From Marimonas lutisalis (GTDB taxonomy: Bacteria; Pseudomonadota; Alphaproteobacteria; Rhodobacterales; Rhodobacteraceae), in contig NZ_SKCI01000003.1 in assembly GCF_005434965.1 (NCBI RefSeq), positions 490,990 to 554,989 on the forward strand: a stretch of 64,000 bases of DNA, in the 5' to 3' direction. Position 1 is the first letter of the stretch; each line of letters opens with the position of its first letter. Shown one piece after another: positions 52,314 to 62,100 of this stretch. The position numbers were made by a program, and so were the translations under genes. Under the pieces are notes generated by a model, which was given only the letters and a program-made list of their open reading frames with translations, had not been told where the DNA came from and did no database searches.

Positions 52314-54698
52314 ATGCCAATCTCAGACGAAGTTTGCTTCTTTGAAAGCATAGGCCGCAAAGATCTTGCCGTTTTTGGCGGCAAGAACGCGTCACTGGGC
52401 GAGATGGTGCAGACGCTCGCAGAGGTCGGGATTGCTGTCCCGCCGGGTTTTGCAACAACGGCCGATGCCTATCGCCGGTTTCTCGCCGAGAATGCGCTCG
52501 ACCAGGTGATCTCGGAAACGCTCGCCGCGCTGGAAACCAACAAGACCACGCTCAAGGCGGCAGGCGAAAAGATTCGCACCGCGATTGTCGCTGGTGACTG
52601 GCCGAAAGAAACCGAAGGCGCAATTCGGGAGGCCTACCGTATCCTTTCGGAACGTGCACAGCACGATAACGTCGCCGTCGCGGTCCGGTCCAGTGCCACG
52701 GCCGAAGATCTCCCCAACGCAAGCTTCGCAGGTCAGCAGGAAACCTTCCTGAACATTGCAGGGGAGGACGCTTTGCTGACAGCCTGCAAGAAATGCTACG
52801 CATCGCTCTTCACCGACCGCGCCATCACCTATCGCAAGCTCATGGGCTTCGATCACCAGATGGTCGCTCTCTCGGTCGGGGTTCAGCAGATGGTCCGCTC
52901 CGATCTCGGCGGCTCGGGCGTTATGTTCTCGATCGACACCGAAACCGGCTTTGACAAGGTGGTCCTGATAAACGCGGCCTGGGGGCTTGGCGAAAATGTG
53001 GTGCAAGGCGCGGTCACCCCCGACGAAATCCAGGTATTTAAACCGTTTCTCGACCGCCAGGGCCTGCGCCCGATCATCGAGAAGAAACTCGGCGCCAAAG
53101 AGATCAAGATGATCTACGCAAGCGGCGAAGGGCCGCGCCAGGTGCGCAACGTGCCAACCTCGAAGGCCGAGCGCGCGCGCTTCGTTCTGAGCGACGACGA
53201 GGCCCTTCAACTCGCACATCAAGCCATTGTCATCGAAAAACACTATGGCGTGCCCATGGACATGGAATGGGCCAAGGACGGCGAGACCGGCAAACTGTTC
53301 ATCGTCCAGGCCCGCCCGGAAACCGTTGAATCGCAAAGAAAATCCGGAACGTTCAAACGTTACGACATCGAATCGCATGGCGCGACCCTGGTCAGTGGTC
53401 TCGCGGTCGGCGAACAGGTCGCTTCGGGGCCTGTCTGCCTTATCGAAACACCCGATGAGATGGACCGCTTCATAGACGGCGCGGTGCTGGTGACCTCGGC
53501 AACGGATCCGGACTGGCTGCCGCTGATGAAACGTGCCTCGGCCATTGTGACCGATCACGGCGGTCGAACCAGCCACGCCGCCATTGTCAGCCGCGAACTG
53601 GGCGTGCCCGCACTGGTCGGCTGCGGCAACGCCACCGAGCTGCTTCACGACCAGCAGGAAATCACGGTCAGCTGCGCGGAAGGTGATGTGGGCTATGTCT
53701 ACGAAGGGCGCAGCGAAGTATCGGTCGAAGAGATCGACCTGACAGAGGTTCCCGCGACACGCACGAAGGTCATGCTCAATCTGGCCAACCCGGCAACCGC
53801 CGCCCGCTGGTGGCGACTGCCCGCCGATGGCGTTGGCCTTGCCCGGATGGAATTCGTCGTCGCGAATACCGTACGCGTCCACCCCGAGGCGCTGCTCCAT
53901 TTCGATGAATTGCGAGACGAAGCAGTGCGCGCCGAGATCAACACGCTCACCCGTGGCTATGAAGTCAAGGCCGATTACTTCGTCGACAGCCTGTCGCTCG
54001 GACTGGCACGCATCGCCGCGGTAGCGCACCCACATCCGATGATCCTGCGGATGAGTGACTTCAAGACGAACGAATATGCGGATCTCCTTGGCGGCGCACA
54101 GTTCGAACCGGAAGAAGACAATCCCATGATCGGCTGGCGCGGCGCATCGCGCTACTACGACCCGGCCTACGAAGATGGGTTCCGTCTCGAATGTCGCGCG
54201 GTGCGGAAACTGCGCGAGGTAATCGGCTTCGACAACGTGATGGTCATGATCCCCTTCTGCCGAACACCCGAGGAGGCCGACCGCGTACTGGATGTGATGC
54301 AGCAAGAAGGACTGCAGCGCGGGGCCAAGGGGCTGCAGATCTACGTCATGTGCGAAATTCCCGCGAACGTCATCCTGGCCGAAGAGTTCGCGAAAAGGTT
54401 CGATGGCTTTTCCATCGGCTCCAACGACCTGACACAACTCACCCTCGGCGTCGACCGGGACAGCGACAAGCTGGCCCCGCTCTTCGATGAACGCAACCCG
54501 GCTGTGGAATGGATGATCCGTACCGTCGTCCAAAAGGCGCATGACGCCGGCGCGAAAGTCAGCCTGTGCGGGCAAGCGCCATCGAACTATCCGTCTTTCG
54601 CCCGCGTTCTGGTCGATGCCGGGATCGATTCAATCTCGGTGGTGCCGGACAGTTTTCTTCAGGTGAAGAAACACGTGGCCGCCAGCGAGTCCAAATGA
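52314..54698 (+). CDS. ppsA: Phosphoenolpyruvate synthase
   Basis: This 794-aa enzyme makes PEP from pyruvate and ATP. The N-terminal ATP-grasp domain has FFESIGRKDLAVFGGKNASLGEM and AVRSSATAEDLPNASFAGQQET. The phosphohistidine domain has DHGGRTSHAAIVSRELGVPALV, with its catalytic His. The C-terminal PEP-binding barrel has MCEIPANVILAEEFAKRFDGFSIGSNDLTQLTLGVDRDS. The length matches PpsA. It faces the PfkB gene convergently. Confidence 0.95.
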   Translation: MPISDEVCFFESIGRKDLAVFGGKNASLGEMVQTLAEVGIAVPPGFATTADAYRRFLAENALDQVISETLAALETNKTTLKAAGEKIRTAIVAGDWPKETEGAIREAYRILSERAQHDNVAVAVRSSATAEDLPNASFAGQQETFLNIAGEDALLTACKKCYASLFTDRAITYRKLMGFDHQMVALSVGVQQMVRSDLGGSGVMFSIDTETGFDKVVLINAAWGLGENVVQGAVTPDEIQVFKPFLDRQGLRPIIEKKLGAKEIKMIYASGEGPRQVRNVPTSKAERARFVLSDDEALQLAHQAIVIEKHYGVPMDMEWAKDGETGKLFIVQARPETVESQRKSGTFKRYDIESHGATLVSGLAVGEQVASGPVCLIETPDEMDRFIDGAVLVTSATDPDWLPLMKRASAIVTDHGGRTSHAAIVSRELGVPALVGCGNATELLHDQQEITVSCAEGDVGYVYEGRSEVSVEEIDLTEVPATRTKVMLNLANPATAARWWRLPADGVGLARMEFVVANTVRVHPEALLHFDELRDEAVRAEINTLTRGYEVKADYFVDSLSLGLARIAAVAHPHPMILRMSDFKTNEYADLLGGAQFEPEEDNPMIGWRGASRYYDPAYEDGFRLECRAVRKLREVIGFDNVMVMIPFCRTPEEADRVLDVMQQEGLQRGAKGLQIYVMCEIPANVILAEEFAKRFDGFSIGSNDLTQLTLGVDRDSDKLAPLFDERNPAVEWMIRTVVQKAHDAGAKVSLCGQAPSNYPSFARVLVDAGIDSISVVPDSFLQVKKHVAASESK

Positions 54699-54778
54699 CG
54701 GCCCGGCACGCCTGTTTATCCCATTGCCTGAAGGGTCATTTGTCCGCGACGGTATTGTGAAAACCCACAAGTCCCGTT

Positions 54779-55726
54779 TCAGACAGCCTCCACCCGGCAT
54801 TCCGGCATCAGGCGCACCACGTCCGCGCCTTCGCACAGGTTTGTCGCCTCGGTCATGACGGCTGCGGCCGCTGCGGCAACGCCCGCCTGCAAAGCCGCTT
54901 CAACGCCGTCACCTTGCGCAAGGCGCCACGTGACCGCCCCCATGAGGCTGTCGCCCGCGCCCGTTTCACTTTTGACCGGCACCTTTGGTGGCCGGCAAAA
55001 CAGCCTCTGTGTTCCATCCACCAGAACCGACCCTTCGGACCCGCGGCTTACAATCACCATTTCCGCCACCCCCCGATTGATCAGGTCCCTTCCGAACTCA
55101 GCACTATCTCCAGCGTCCTTCAATACCTTCCCCGCAGCCTGCGCGGCCTCAGCCATATCAAGACGTAAGACAGCAAGCGGACCGCCCTTGCCGGACAATA
55201 TCGCGTCCATCGCGGGACCAGAGGTGTCGGCAAATAGCCTGGCGCCCACGTTCGAAAGGCGTGCCGACAGGCGTATCAGGAAATCGTCGGGCGCGCCCGG
55301 CGGCTGACTGCCGCTGAAAACCACGATGCCCCCCGCCGCCAACTCACCGATCCGCCGCAGCGCGTCTTCGATCTCTCCCTCGGTAAGACGTGGTCCGGGC
55401 AGAATGAACCGGAAATGCTCCGCGGTATCAGTCTCGGTCACGGCAAAGCTGATGCGGGTCGAACCGTTGACGTCCATAACCTCGGCTTCGATCCCCTCGG
55501 CTTGCAGCAGCGAAAGAACTTCATCGCCGACTGCCCCGCCAAGCGCGACGAAGGCGTGGCTATGTCCCCCGATACGCCGGATCGCGCGGGACACGTTTAT
55601 CCCGCCACCACCCGGATTGAGCATTGGCGCACTGCACCGCAACTTGGAACGGGATCGGATGACGGGCACCGAAGTCTCGTAGTCCAACGCGGGGTTCATG
55701 GTAACGGTCCAAATCTGGTTCATCAT
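54779..55726 (-). CDS. PfkB-family sugar kinase (1-phosphofructokinase/PfkB-like)
   Basis: This 315-aa kinase has the ribokinase fold. The substrate region is MNPALDYE and NPGGGGINVSRAIRRIGG, and the catalytic motif is SETGAGDSLMGAVTWRL. NPGGGGINVS is typical of PfkB 6-phosphofructokinase-2 and FruK. Next to PEP synthase it would add glycolytic/gluconeogenic control. Substrate choice between fructose 6-phosphate, fructose 1-phosphate and tagatose 6-phosphate is open. Confidence 0.88.
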   Translation of the reverse strand: MMNQIWTVTMNPALDYETSVPVIRSRSKLRCSAPMLNPGGGGINVSRAIRRIGGHSHAFVALGGAVGDEVLSLLQAEGIEAEVMDVNGSTRISFAVTETDTAEHFRFILPGPRLTEGEIEDALRRIGELAAGGIVVFSGSQPPGAPDDFLIRLSARLSNVGARLFADTSGPAMDAILSGKGGPLAVLRLDMAEAAQAAGKVLKDAGDSAEFGRDLINRGVAEMVIVSRGSEGSVLVDGTQRLFCRPPKVPVKSETGAGDSLMGAVTWRLAQGDGVEAALQAGVAAAAAAVMTEATNLCEGADVVRLMPECRVEAV

Positions 55727-56120
55727 GTCATCCCAAACACCGTCGTTAGGAAATATCCCGGATTTGCGTGCCGGTCTTTGTCAAAACTGCATCGCACCCC
55801 GGCAGACATCCTCGTCCTGCTTCTTCCAACTGCATCCGTTTCTCCGTCACGCCGCCCTGATCTGCGCATTCACACTGCGATCGGCCACACCGTGCAGCAG
55901 CAATTCGATCACGAAGGAACCGCCGAAGGTAATGTCAGAATAAACACCGGAAGCACAGCACTCTGAACATGCGGCAAAAATTCTGCCGGATTTGCTTTGT
56001 TGGCAAGACAACTGAGCAGAATGGCGTAATTCGCTAAGCGGACATTTGTGCAGCCGCAGCAAAAGTCTACTATGTCCGCTTAGCAGCCATTCGAACCGAC
56101 CACAGCAAACGGCGGCTCAG
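55727..56120. other. Non-coding stretch left of the IS1182-like element
   Basis: About 390 bases without a credible ORF. It contains the long inverted repeat at 56033-56084 and the likely promoter of the PfkB-family gene at its left end. Confidence 0.5.
56033..56084. repeat. 13-bp perfect inverted repeat
   Basis: GCTAAGCGGACAT (56033-56045) is repeated in inverted form as ATGTCCGCTTAGC (56072-56084), with 26 bases between. No T tract follows on either strand. It may be a mobile-element end, a protein-binding site or a leftover of a previous insertion. Confidence 0.7.
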
Positions 56121-56124
56121 AGCC

Positions 56125-57648
56125 GATTGTGTTGAAGAAGTCGGTCTAAAGATCGCGCTACTGGTCCGGCCGTGTGCGGCTTGGTCTTGCATTCAGGCTA
56201 AGGCGGGCGTTGCGGTGATCAATTTCGCGAGTTTTCGGAGGTTTTGGGCGGTTGCGGCGAGGAGGAACTCGTCTCTGGCGCCGTTGGGTCCGCGGAGGCG
56301 CAGCCGGTCGAGCCGGAGAATGCGTTTGAGATGGGCGAAGAGCATCTCGACCTTCTTTCGCCTTCGGCTGGCGTCAGCGTAGGCATCCGTCGTCACGATG
56401 CAGCGGGCTGCGTCGCGTGCGGCCTCGTGGACATGGCGGGAGATCTTCCTGGTAGGCTGGTTCGGGGTGCACTGTTCTTTGAGCTCACAGGCCGAACAGT
56501 CCTGCTTGCGAGCGAAGTACTTCCGGAAGCCGTCCTTGCCGACCCCATCTCGAGGCGTCTTCATCTTGCGCCAGTACTTCTTCAGGGCCTTCCTGCCTGG
56601 GCACGTGTACTCGTCTCGCTCCGGGTCGTAGCGGAACTCGGCATTGGAGAAGGTGCCGTCCCGGCGCTCCGACTTGTCGATAACCGGGATATGCGGCTCG
56701 ATGCCTTCGCCGACGAGCCAGCCGAGCATCTCGCCAGAGCCGTAGGCCGTGTCTGCCGCAAGCCGCTCTGGCGTCAGGCCGAAGCGATCCCTCGTTCGTG
56801 CGATCATCGCCCGCGTAGCGCCGACCTCCGCCGTGCGGATCGACCTGGTGGCCTCTACATCGAGGATCACGCCGTGGTCCGTGTCGATTAGGTAGTTGTC
56901 GGAATAGGCAAAGAAGGCTGGCCCCTTCCGCGCGCCGGTCCACTGGCTGGCAGGATCGGCGAAGGAGGTGAACTTCGGCTCAACTTCGCTCGCCGCCCCG
57001 AAGGCGGCATTGTCCAGCGTCTCGAGATACTCGCGCACGGCACGCGGCGCGGAAGTCACATCGATCCGGTCTGGGTCCCAATCCGCCTTGGCTGCTGCGT
57101 ACTGCTTGTTCGCGTCCGCCTGGATGAGGCTGGCATCAGAGGCGAAGGTCTGGCCACCAACCAGGCCCTCGGCAATACAGCGGGCGACTACGCTCTCGAA
57201 CAGGTGTCGGAAAAGGTCACTGTCCCGGAACCTGCCGTGGCGGTTCTTCGAGAAGGTCGAATGATCAGGCACCGGATCGTTCAGATCGAGGCGACAGAAC
57301 CAACGATACGCCAAGTTCAGGTGCACCTCCTCGCAGAGCCGCCGCTCCGACCGGATCCCGAAGGCGTAGCCCACGATCAGCATCCGGATCATCAGCTCGG
57401 GATCGACCGAGGGCCTGCCTGTCGTGCTGTAGAAAGGTGCGAAATGTCAGCGCATATCTCCGAGATCGACGAACCTGTCCATGGCTCTCAACAGATGATC
57501 AAGTGGCACGTGATCCTCGATCGAGAACTCGTAGAACAGCGCGCCCTACGCCACCTGCCTCAGCCCCATCATCGCCAGAACTCCCTTGCTTCAAGGAAAG
57601 TGAATCAGCAGTCAAAGCATCGCTCAAGAAGAGTTTTTCAACACAATC
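56125..57648 (-). mobile_element. IS1182-like insertion sequence with intact ends
   Basis: Perfect 12-bp terminal inverted repeats GATTGTGTTGAA (56125-56136) and TTCAACACAATC (57637-57648) bound about 1.5 kb containing one transposase gene. AGCC directly flanks each end (56121-56124 and 57649-57652), consistent with a 4-bp target duplication. The transposase carries two premature stops, so the copy is probably dead on its own. Confidence 0.8.
56193..57572 (-). pseudogene. IS1182-family transposase, interrupted near its N-terminus
   Basis: The frame can be followed from an ATG at 57572 through two stops: TAG after MMGLRQVA and TGA after RFVDLGDMR. It then continues as HFAPFYSTTGRPSVDPELMIRMLIVGYAFG, the standard IS1182 N-terminal region, and on for another 399 codons. 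The downstream part has the DDE region (ASDASLIQADANK, AADTAYGSGEMLGWL), a Cys-rich insert (CSACELKEQC) and RRKKVEMLFAHLKRIL. Only the 3' 400 codons form one open frame. Confidence 0.85.
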
Positions 57649-57735
57649 AGCCCAGAGCGGACGTTGCTCAGAGCAAAGCATATCAAGCTGCTCAAACCAT
57701 CCTGATCTGGCAATTTGTCTTTCGAAATAATGAGA

Positions 57736-57755
57736 ACCCCGCACATTGGCGGGGT
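57736..57755 (-). terminator. Hairpin terminator of the 57784-58062 gene
   Basis: The 7-bp stem ACCCCGC/GCGGGGT (57736-57742 with 57749-57755) is followed on the minus strand by TCTCATTATTT. It lies 28 bases beyond the stop. Confidence 0.55.
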
Positions 57756-57783
57756 CATCACGTTTCTGGACAGTCGCTCGGCG

Positions 57784-58062
57784 TTAGCGGACCGCAGTTT
57801 GGGAGTTTGCTTGCGAAACTTTCGGATGGGCACGACGTATTTGCGGCGTTCTCATCGGTTTGCGACCAGGAGCCTTCGAAATTAGCTTCGCCTTATGTGA
57901 AACTCTGCTCCGGAACACTGTGGCGATGGTCCCAAGGGCCTTGCCAATAGTGCCGATGTTGCTCCACGCGTCCTGGCTCCGGATCTCCCGGGCGCGGCGA
58001 TCATAGTGGGCGTAGTCGATCGAGCCGTTGGCGATAGTGTTGTATTCGGGCTGGGTGGTCAT
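57784..58062 (-). CDS. Hypothetical small basic protein
   Basis: This 92-aa protein starts at the ATG at 58062 (MTTQPEYNTIANGSIDYAHYDRRAREIRSQDAW), preceded by GAGGAGACAAAAG. The N-terminal half looks like a DNA- or RNA-binding-size soluble protein; the C-terminal half is very basic (KAKLISKAPGRKPMRTPQIRRAHPK). It is divergent from the winged-helix regulator gene. Family not recognised. Confidence 0.55.
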   Translation of the reverse strand: MTTQPEYNTIANGSIDYAHYDRRAREIRSQDAWSNIGTIGKALGTIATVFRSRVSHKAKLISKAPGRKPMRTPQIRRAHPKVSQANSQTAVR

Positions 58063-58211
58063 CTTTTGTCTCCTCGTTGTTCGATGCATTCACCTTGCCC
58101 GACTCGAAAAATGCGCGCTTGAAGAAGTCCTTTAGAAGTCTTTGTGATTTCCTTGATTTGCCTGAAGAAACGGTTGATCCTGACTTGGAAATCGCAGGGA
58201 ACGGCCGAATA

Positions 58212-59417
58212 ATGCGTTATTTCTTTGCAAATTGCGAGCTAGACACGGCAAGCCACACGTTATTACGAGATGGCGAAAGGGTGCCGATTGAGCCGCAGGT
58301 ATTCGACCTTCTGCAGCTCTTGGCTGAGCGGGCCGGACAGCTTGTGACCAAGGATGACCTGATTGACGTGGTCTGGAATGGTCGCATTGTGTCTGACGCG
58401 ACAATCAGTGCACGCATCAATGCTGCTCGCACAGCAGTCGCTGACAATGGGAAAGATCAGCGCGTGATCCGAACCGTCTCGCGGCGCGGATTTGAGATGG
58501 TCGCTGATGTAGCTAGGGAAACAAAGTCTAAGGCCTCTTTGACCTCTGAGAGGGGCCAGACAATCCGGTATGCATCCTCCAAAGACGGAACCAACATCGC
58601 TTGGTCCAGCGTCGGTGAAGGGCCGCCTATCCTGTATGCGTGGCATCACCTCTCACACCTGGAGAAAGACTGGCGCAGCAAATTATTGCGCCCGACCTTT
58701 GATGCACTCTCGGAAAATCATCGGCTGGTTAGATATGACATAAGAGGGTCAGGGCTCTCTGACCCTATCAATCCCGACAATACTCTCGACAACCACGTTG
58801 ATGACATGCTTGCAGTTGCCGATGCAGCTGGCATTGACCGTTTTCCAGTGATTTCAGTTCTGCAGTCAGCGGCAACTGCAATTCGATTATGCGCGCGACA
58901 TCCCGAACGTGTTTCACGCCTTGTAATCCAAAATGGCTATGCGCGTGGCAGAGCCATGCGTGAAGGTGCTTCAGATGCCGCTGACAACGATCCCTTTATT
59001 GCGCTTCTGAAGAGTGGAGGCTGGGGCAATCCAGACAATGGCTTTATGCGTGCTTGGGCGACGATGGTTTTGCCGATGGCCTCTTTCGAGGAGACCACGG
59101 ATCTCATCCATCTGATCTCCCATGCAGGCTCCGGAGAAAACGCATTGCTACAACGACAGCTGATCGACATACTAAACGTTCTTGACGACCTGGAACGCGT
59201 TCAGATACCAACGCTCGTAATCCACTCGCGTATGTGCCCAATACATCCCGTAACAGAAGGGAGAAGGGTTGCGGCTGGCATTCCGGGCGCAGAGTTTCTC
59301 GAGGTGGATAGTTCGAATACGTTTCTGGTCGCCAGCGATCCAGCTTTCCAAGAGATTATGGCGCATACGCTCGAGTTCTTGGGCAGAGCAGACGGTCAAA
59401 AAGCTCTACAAGCTTGA
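58212..59417 (+). CDS. Winged-helix (OmpR/CadC-type) regulator fused to a degenerate alpha/beta hydrolase
   Basis: I chose the ATG at 58212 (MRYFFANCELDTASHTLLRDG), since the frame upstream has no domain. Residues ~1-105 form an OmpR-type winged helix (VPIEPQVFDLLQLLAERAGQLVTKDDLIDVVWNGRIVSDATISARINAARTAV). The rest is alpha/beta hydrolase-like (RYDIRGSGLSDP). The catalytic set is damaged: the elbow reads VLQSAATAI rather than G-x-S-x-G-G, the acid position is Cys in HSRMCPIHP, and the His position is Thr in SSNTFLV. The domain probably senses a ligand. Target genes are unknown. Confidence 0.8.
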   Translation: MRYFFANCELDTASHTLLRDGERVPIEPQVFDLLQLLAERAGQLVTKDDLIDVVWNGRIVSDATISARINAARTAVADNGKDQRVIRTVSRRGFEMVADVARETKSKASLTSERGQTIRYASSKDGTNIAWSSVGEGPPILYAWHHLSHLEKDWRSKLLRPTFDALSENHRLVRYDIRGSGLSDPINPDNTLDNHVDDMLAVADAAGIDRFPVISVLQSAATAIRLCARHPERVSRLVIQNGYARGRAMREGASDAADNDPFIALLKSGGWGNPDNGFMRAWATMVLPMASFEETTDLIHLISHAGSGENALLQRQLIDILNVLDDLERVQIPTLVIHSRMCPIHPVTEGRRVAAGIPGAEFLEVDSSNTFLVASDPAFQEIMAHTLEFLGRADGQKALQA

Positions 59418-59464
59418 ACGTCACTTCGAGATCCGCAGGTCAAGAGAAACTGTATGACTTCGGT

Positions 59465-59492
59465 TGCTGTCAGACGAATTCGAACTCGTCTC
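59465..59492. repeat. Isolated IS6-family end (28-base copy)
   Basis: These 28 bases are identical to 63562-63589, the sequence just beyond the stop codon of the IS6-family transposase at the window end. The following ~25 bases remain similar. No transposase lies next to this copy, so it is a lone end left by deletion or recombination. A diverged third copy lies at about 38143-38183. Confidence 0.75.
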
Positions 59493-59841
59493 CACAAAGA
59501 CAGTGGCGTGTCCATCTTGCCGTGCAAAGACGCCGCCCCACGCCCGATCCGCTGTCCTGAACGCTTGTTCAATCTGTCTATTTGTCCAGAAGGAGGGTCA
59601 GAAATGGACATCTGGACAGATTGGACGCGCATAGCAGTCGTTCGTGGGACGCGCAGCGAACGGTGGCTCTGAGCCCAAACTTCTCATTGGTGAGTCTCAC
59701 ACCACAAGTACCGATGGGCGGAAAAAACTTTCGCAGATTTAGCGAAGAATTCGGACCGGAAGCTTATAACCGAAGCTTAACTTGCGCGGTTTCAGAGTCA
59801 TAGTGATTGCTTTCCACGCCGAACCTCTCCAAAACCCGCAA
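59493..59841. other. Non-coding stretch before the acyltransferase
   Basis: About 350 bases with no credible ORF after the lone IS6 end. It should contain the acyltransferase promoter; no distinct motif was recognised. Confidence 0.45.
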
Positions 59842-61749
59842 ATGACTTATCGCCCCGAAATAGACGGATTGCGCGCAATCGCCGTCATGGCCGTGATCCT
59901 TTTTCACGCCGGGTTCGATCTCTTCAGCGGCGGTTATGTCGGCGTCGACGTGTTTTTTGTAATCAGCGGGTACCTGATCACCTCGCTCATTCTGAAGGAC
60001 CTTGAAAAGGGCTGCTTCTCGTTTGGTCACTTCTACGAGCGTCGCGCCAGGCGCATCCTGCCAAGCTTGACCGTGGTCATACTGGTCAGTATTCCATTCG
60101 CCTGGGCCTGGATGCTGCCTTCGCAGTTTCAGGAGTTCTCCGGCAGCCTGTTTTCGATCGGCTTCTTCCTGTCGAACTTCTACTTCCTTAGCCAGCTTGA
60201 GTACTTTCAGCCAAGCTCGGAACTGCAGCCGATGCTCCATACCTGGAGCCTGTCCATTGAGGAACAGTATTACCTGATCTTCCCGGCACTCCTTTTCAGT
60301 TTGGCTCGTTTCGGAAGATTGGTTTTGTTCGCCGTGATCCTGCTGTCGGTGCTGGGCGGCATTTTCCTGGCGCATGTGGGTGTGACGGATGACCCCGGCA
60401 AGAACTACTTTCATTCCGCCGCGCGTCTGTGGGAGATCGGCGCCGGCGCGCTTTGCGCGTTTCTTCCAAACCGCCGGCGTATCGACGCGCTAGGCTTGGC
60501 AGGTCTCTCCCTTATCTCCTATGCCGTTTTCGGGTTCGACAGCAACACACCCTTTCCAAGTCTCTTCACGCTGGTTCCGATCGCGGGCACGATGCTATTG
60601 GTTCTCTTTGCCGACCACACCGGGATCGTGGGCCGCATTCTGGCGAACCGGGCGATGGTCGGGGGCGGTCTTGTCAGCTACAGCGCCTATCTCTGGCACC
60701 AGCCGCTTTTCGCCTTCGCCCGCTTGCGCAGCCTGCACGATCCCGGCCCCGGTCTGCTCGTCGCGTTGATCGCGGCAACTCTGGTTCTTGCCGCCCTCAG
60801 CTGGCGCTTCGTGGAAATGCCCTTTCGTAGGCGTCCCAGTCCGCTGCTGAAGGCGCGCGGGCCCTACATGGCGGCCTCGCTTGGGCTAATGGTCGCAATC
60901 TCAGCCGGCGGGCTGTGGGGCTACCTGCAAAACGGGTTTCCCGATCGCAAGGTCAACGGCGTGGCGCTGGCCGAGCTTGATACGCGGTTGCGGCCGAATA
61001 TGGGGCTCGACGAAAACTGTACCGGCGGTTTCACCTCCGACCCCGCCTGCGCGACCTCTGATGAGCCGGAGGTGATTTTGTGGGGCGACAGCTATGCTAT
61101 GCATCTTGTGCCCGCACTGCTGGCCGCGAACCCAGGGATCAAGTTGCGCCAGCACACCTATGCCGGCTGCGCACCTCTTCTCGACGTGGCATTCCGGGCG
61201 CACAGCCTTGGTTTTGTAGACACGGCAGGCTGCTTTCAGTTCAATCGCGATGTGCTGGACGACCTGGACAGACAAACTAGTCTTCGCACGATCGTTCTGT
61301 CCTCGCCATTTTCACTTTACGAGAAAGCGCTCTGGAACGCGGACGGAACACGGCTTGTCGGTGAAGACGCATTTGAAGCTGTAGTGGCGTCATTGGAAAA
61401 CACGGTAAGACGACTAAAGGAAAAAGGCCTTGAAGTTCTGATCGTCTCACCGCCCCCGATGGAGGGGATTGACCTTGGCCAGTGCGCCGCGCGCGTGGTC
61501 CGGTTCGGAGCCCAAGAAGACGCCTGCGATTTCGAATTTGAGTCCACGCGCAACCGTGAGGTGTTCCGAATCATGGATCGGATCAGCGCCGTGGCCCCAG
61601 TGCTGCGGCTGGACGAGGCGATCTGCGTTTCAGGGCGGTGCGACACGATCCGTGACGGCATCATCCTTTTTCGAGACGACGGGCACCTCACAATTGAAGG
61701 CTCCCAAACTCTTGGGCAAAGAATACAAGGCTTCAATTTGGATCGATAG
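59842..61749 (+). CDS. OafA/YrhL-type membrane acyltransferase with SGNH domain
   Basis: This 635-aa protein starts at the ATG at 59842 (MTYRPEIDGLRAIAVMAVILFHAGFD), where R-x-x-D-G-L-R-A and FHA are the acyltransferase-3 signature. About ten membrane helices follow (to about residue 360), with HTWSLSIEEQYYLIFP. The C-terminal ~250 residues form an SGNH hydrolase-type domain: LWGDSYAMHL (Ser) and DDGHLTIEG (Asp/His). Such proteins acetylate surface polysaccharides. It lies alone in accessory DNA. Confidence 0.9.
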   Translation: MTYRPEIDGLRAIAVMAVILFHAGFDLFSGGYVGVDVFFVISGYLITSLILKDLEKGCFSFGHFYERRARRILPSLTVVILVSIPFAWAWMLPSQFQEFSGSLFSIGFFLSNFYFLSQLEYFQPSSELQPMLHTWSLSIEEQYYLIFPALLFSLARFGRLVLFAVILLSVLGGIFLAHVGVTDDPGKNYFHSAARLWEIGAGALCAFLPNRRRIDALGLAGLSLISYAVFGFDSNTPFPSLFTLVPIAGTMLLVLFADHTGIVGRILANRAMVGGGLVSYSAYLWHQPLFAFARLRSLHDPGPGLLVALIAATLVLAALSWRFVEMPFRRRPSPLLKARGPYMAASLGLMVAISAGGLWGYLQNGFPDRKVNGVALAELDTRLRPNMGLDENCTGGFTSDPACATSDEPEVILWGDSYAMHLVPALLAANPGIKLRQHTYAGCAPLLDVAFRAHSLGFVDTAGCFQFNRDVLDDLDRQTSLRTIVLSSPFSLYEKALWNADGTRLVGEDAFEAVVASLENTVRRLKEKGLEVLIVSPPPMEGIDLGQCAARVVRFGAQEDACDFEFESTRNREVFRIMDRISAVAPVLRLDEAICVSGRCDTIRDGIILFRDDGHLTIEGSQTLGQRIQGFNLDR

Positions 61750-62100
61750 TTGACTTCCTACCTCCGAGAATTCAGTCCGGCATTTGTTATATCCAGTGCT
61801 CTTGCAGTGAACGGTTGGTTAGGGTTTAGTTATTTAAATGGCGTCTTTCGGGAAGTTCAGCCGCGCTGTGGCGCGTACCTGAATGGCTTAACCCTCTTCA
61901 GGGTCTTCGATCTTTCCACAGGTGCATCGGGCCGGTTTGTCCGCAGAACGGTCGTCCATACGGCATGCAGTGAACGACCGAAGCGGACGGCTTACTGGAA
62001 GCATATTCAAGCAGCCTGTCTCTGGTTACACTTCACCGGCAGACACTTAACCTAATTGCGTCAAAAAAATGTTGACCCAACGTCGGCTTCAGACATTCAT
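61750..62100. other. Non-coding stretch after the acyltransferase
   Basis: About 350 bases with only a weak TTG-started frame, which I do not accept as a gene. It may contain the promoter of the broken XRE regulator. Confidence 0.45.

Noticed and set aside
52392..54575. A 727-codon minus-strand frame opposite ppsA
   Set aside because: Antisense shadow; ppsA has all catalytic motifs in the plus frame.
61750..62055. A possible small membrane protein after the acyltransferase
   Set aside because: It needs a TTG start within one base of the previous stop, and the C-terminal half has no protein-like character.
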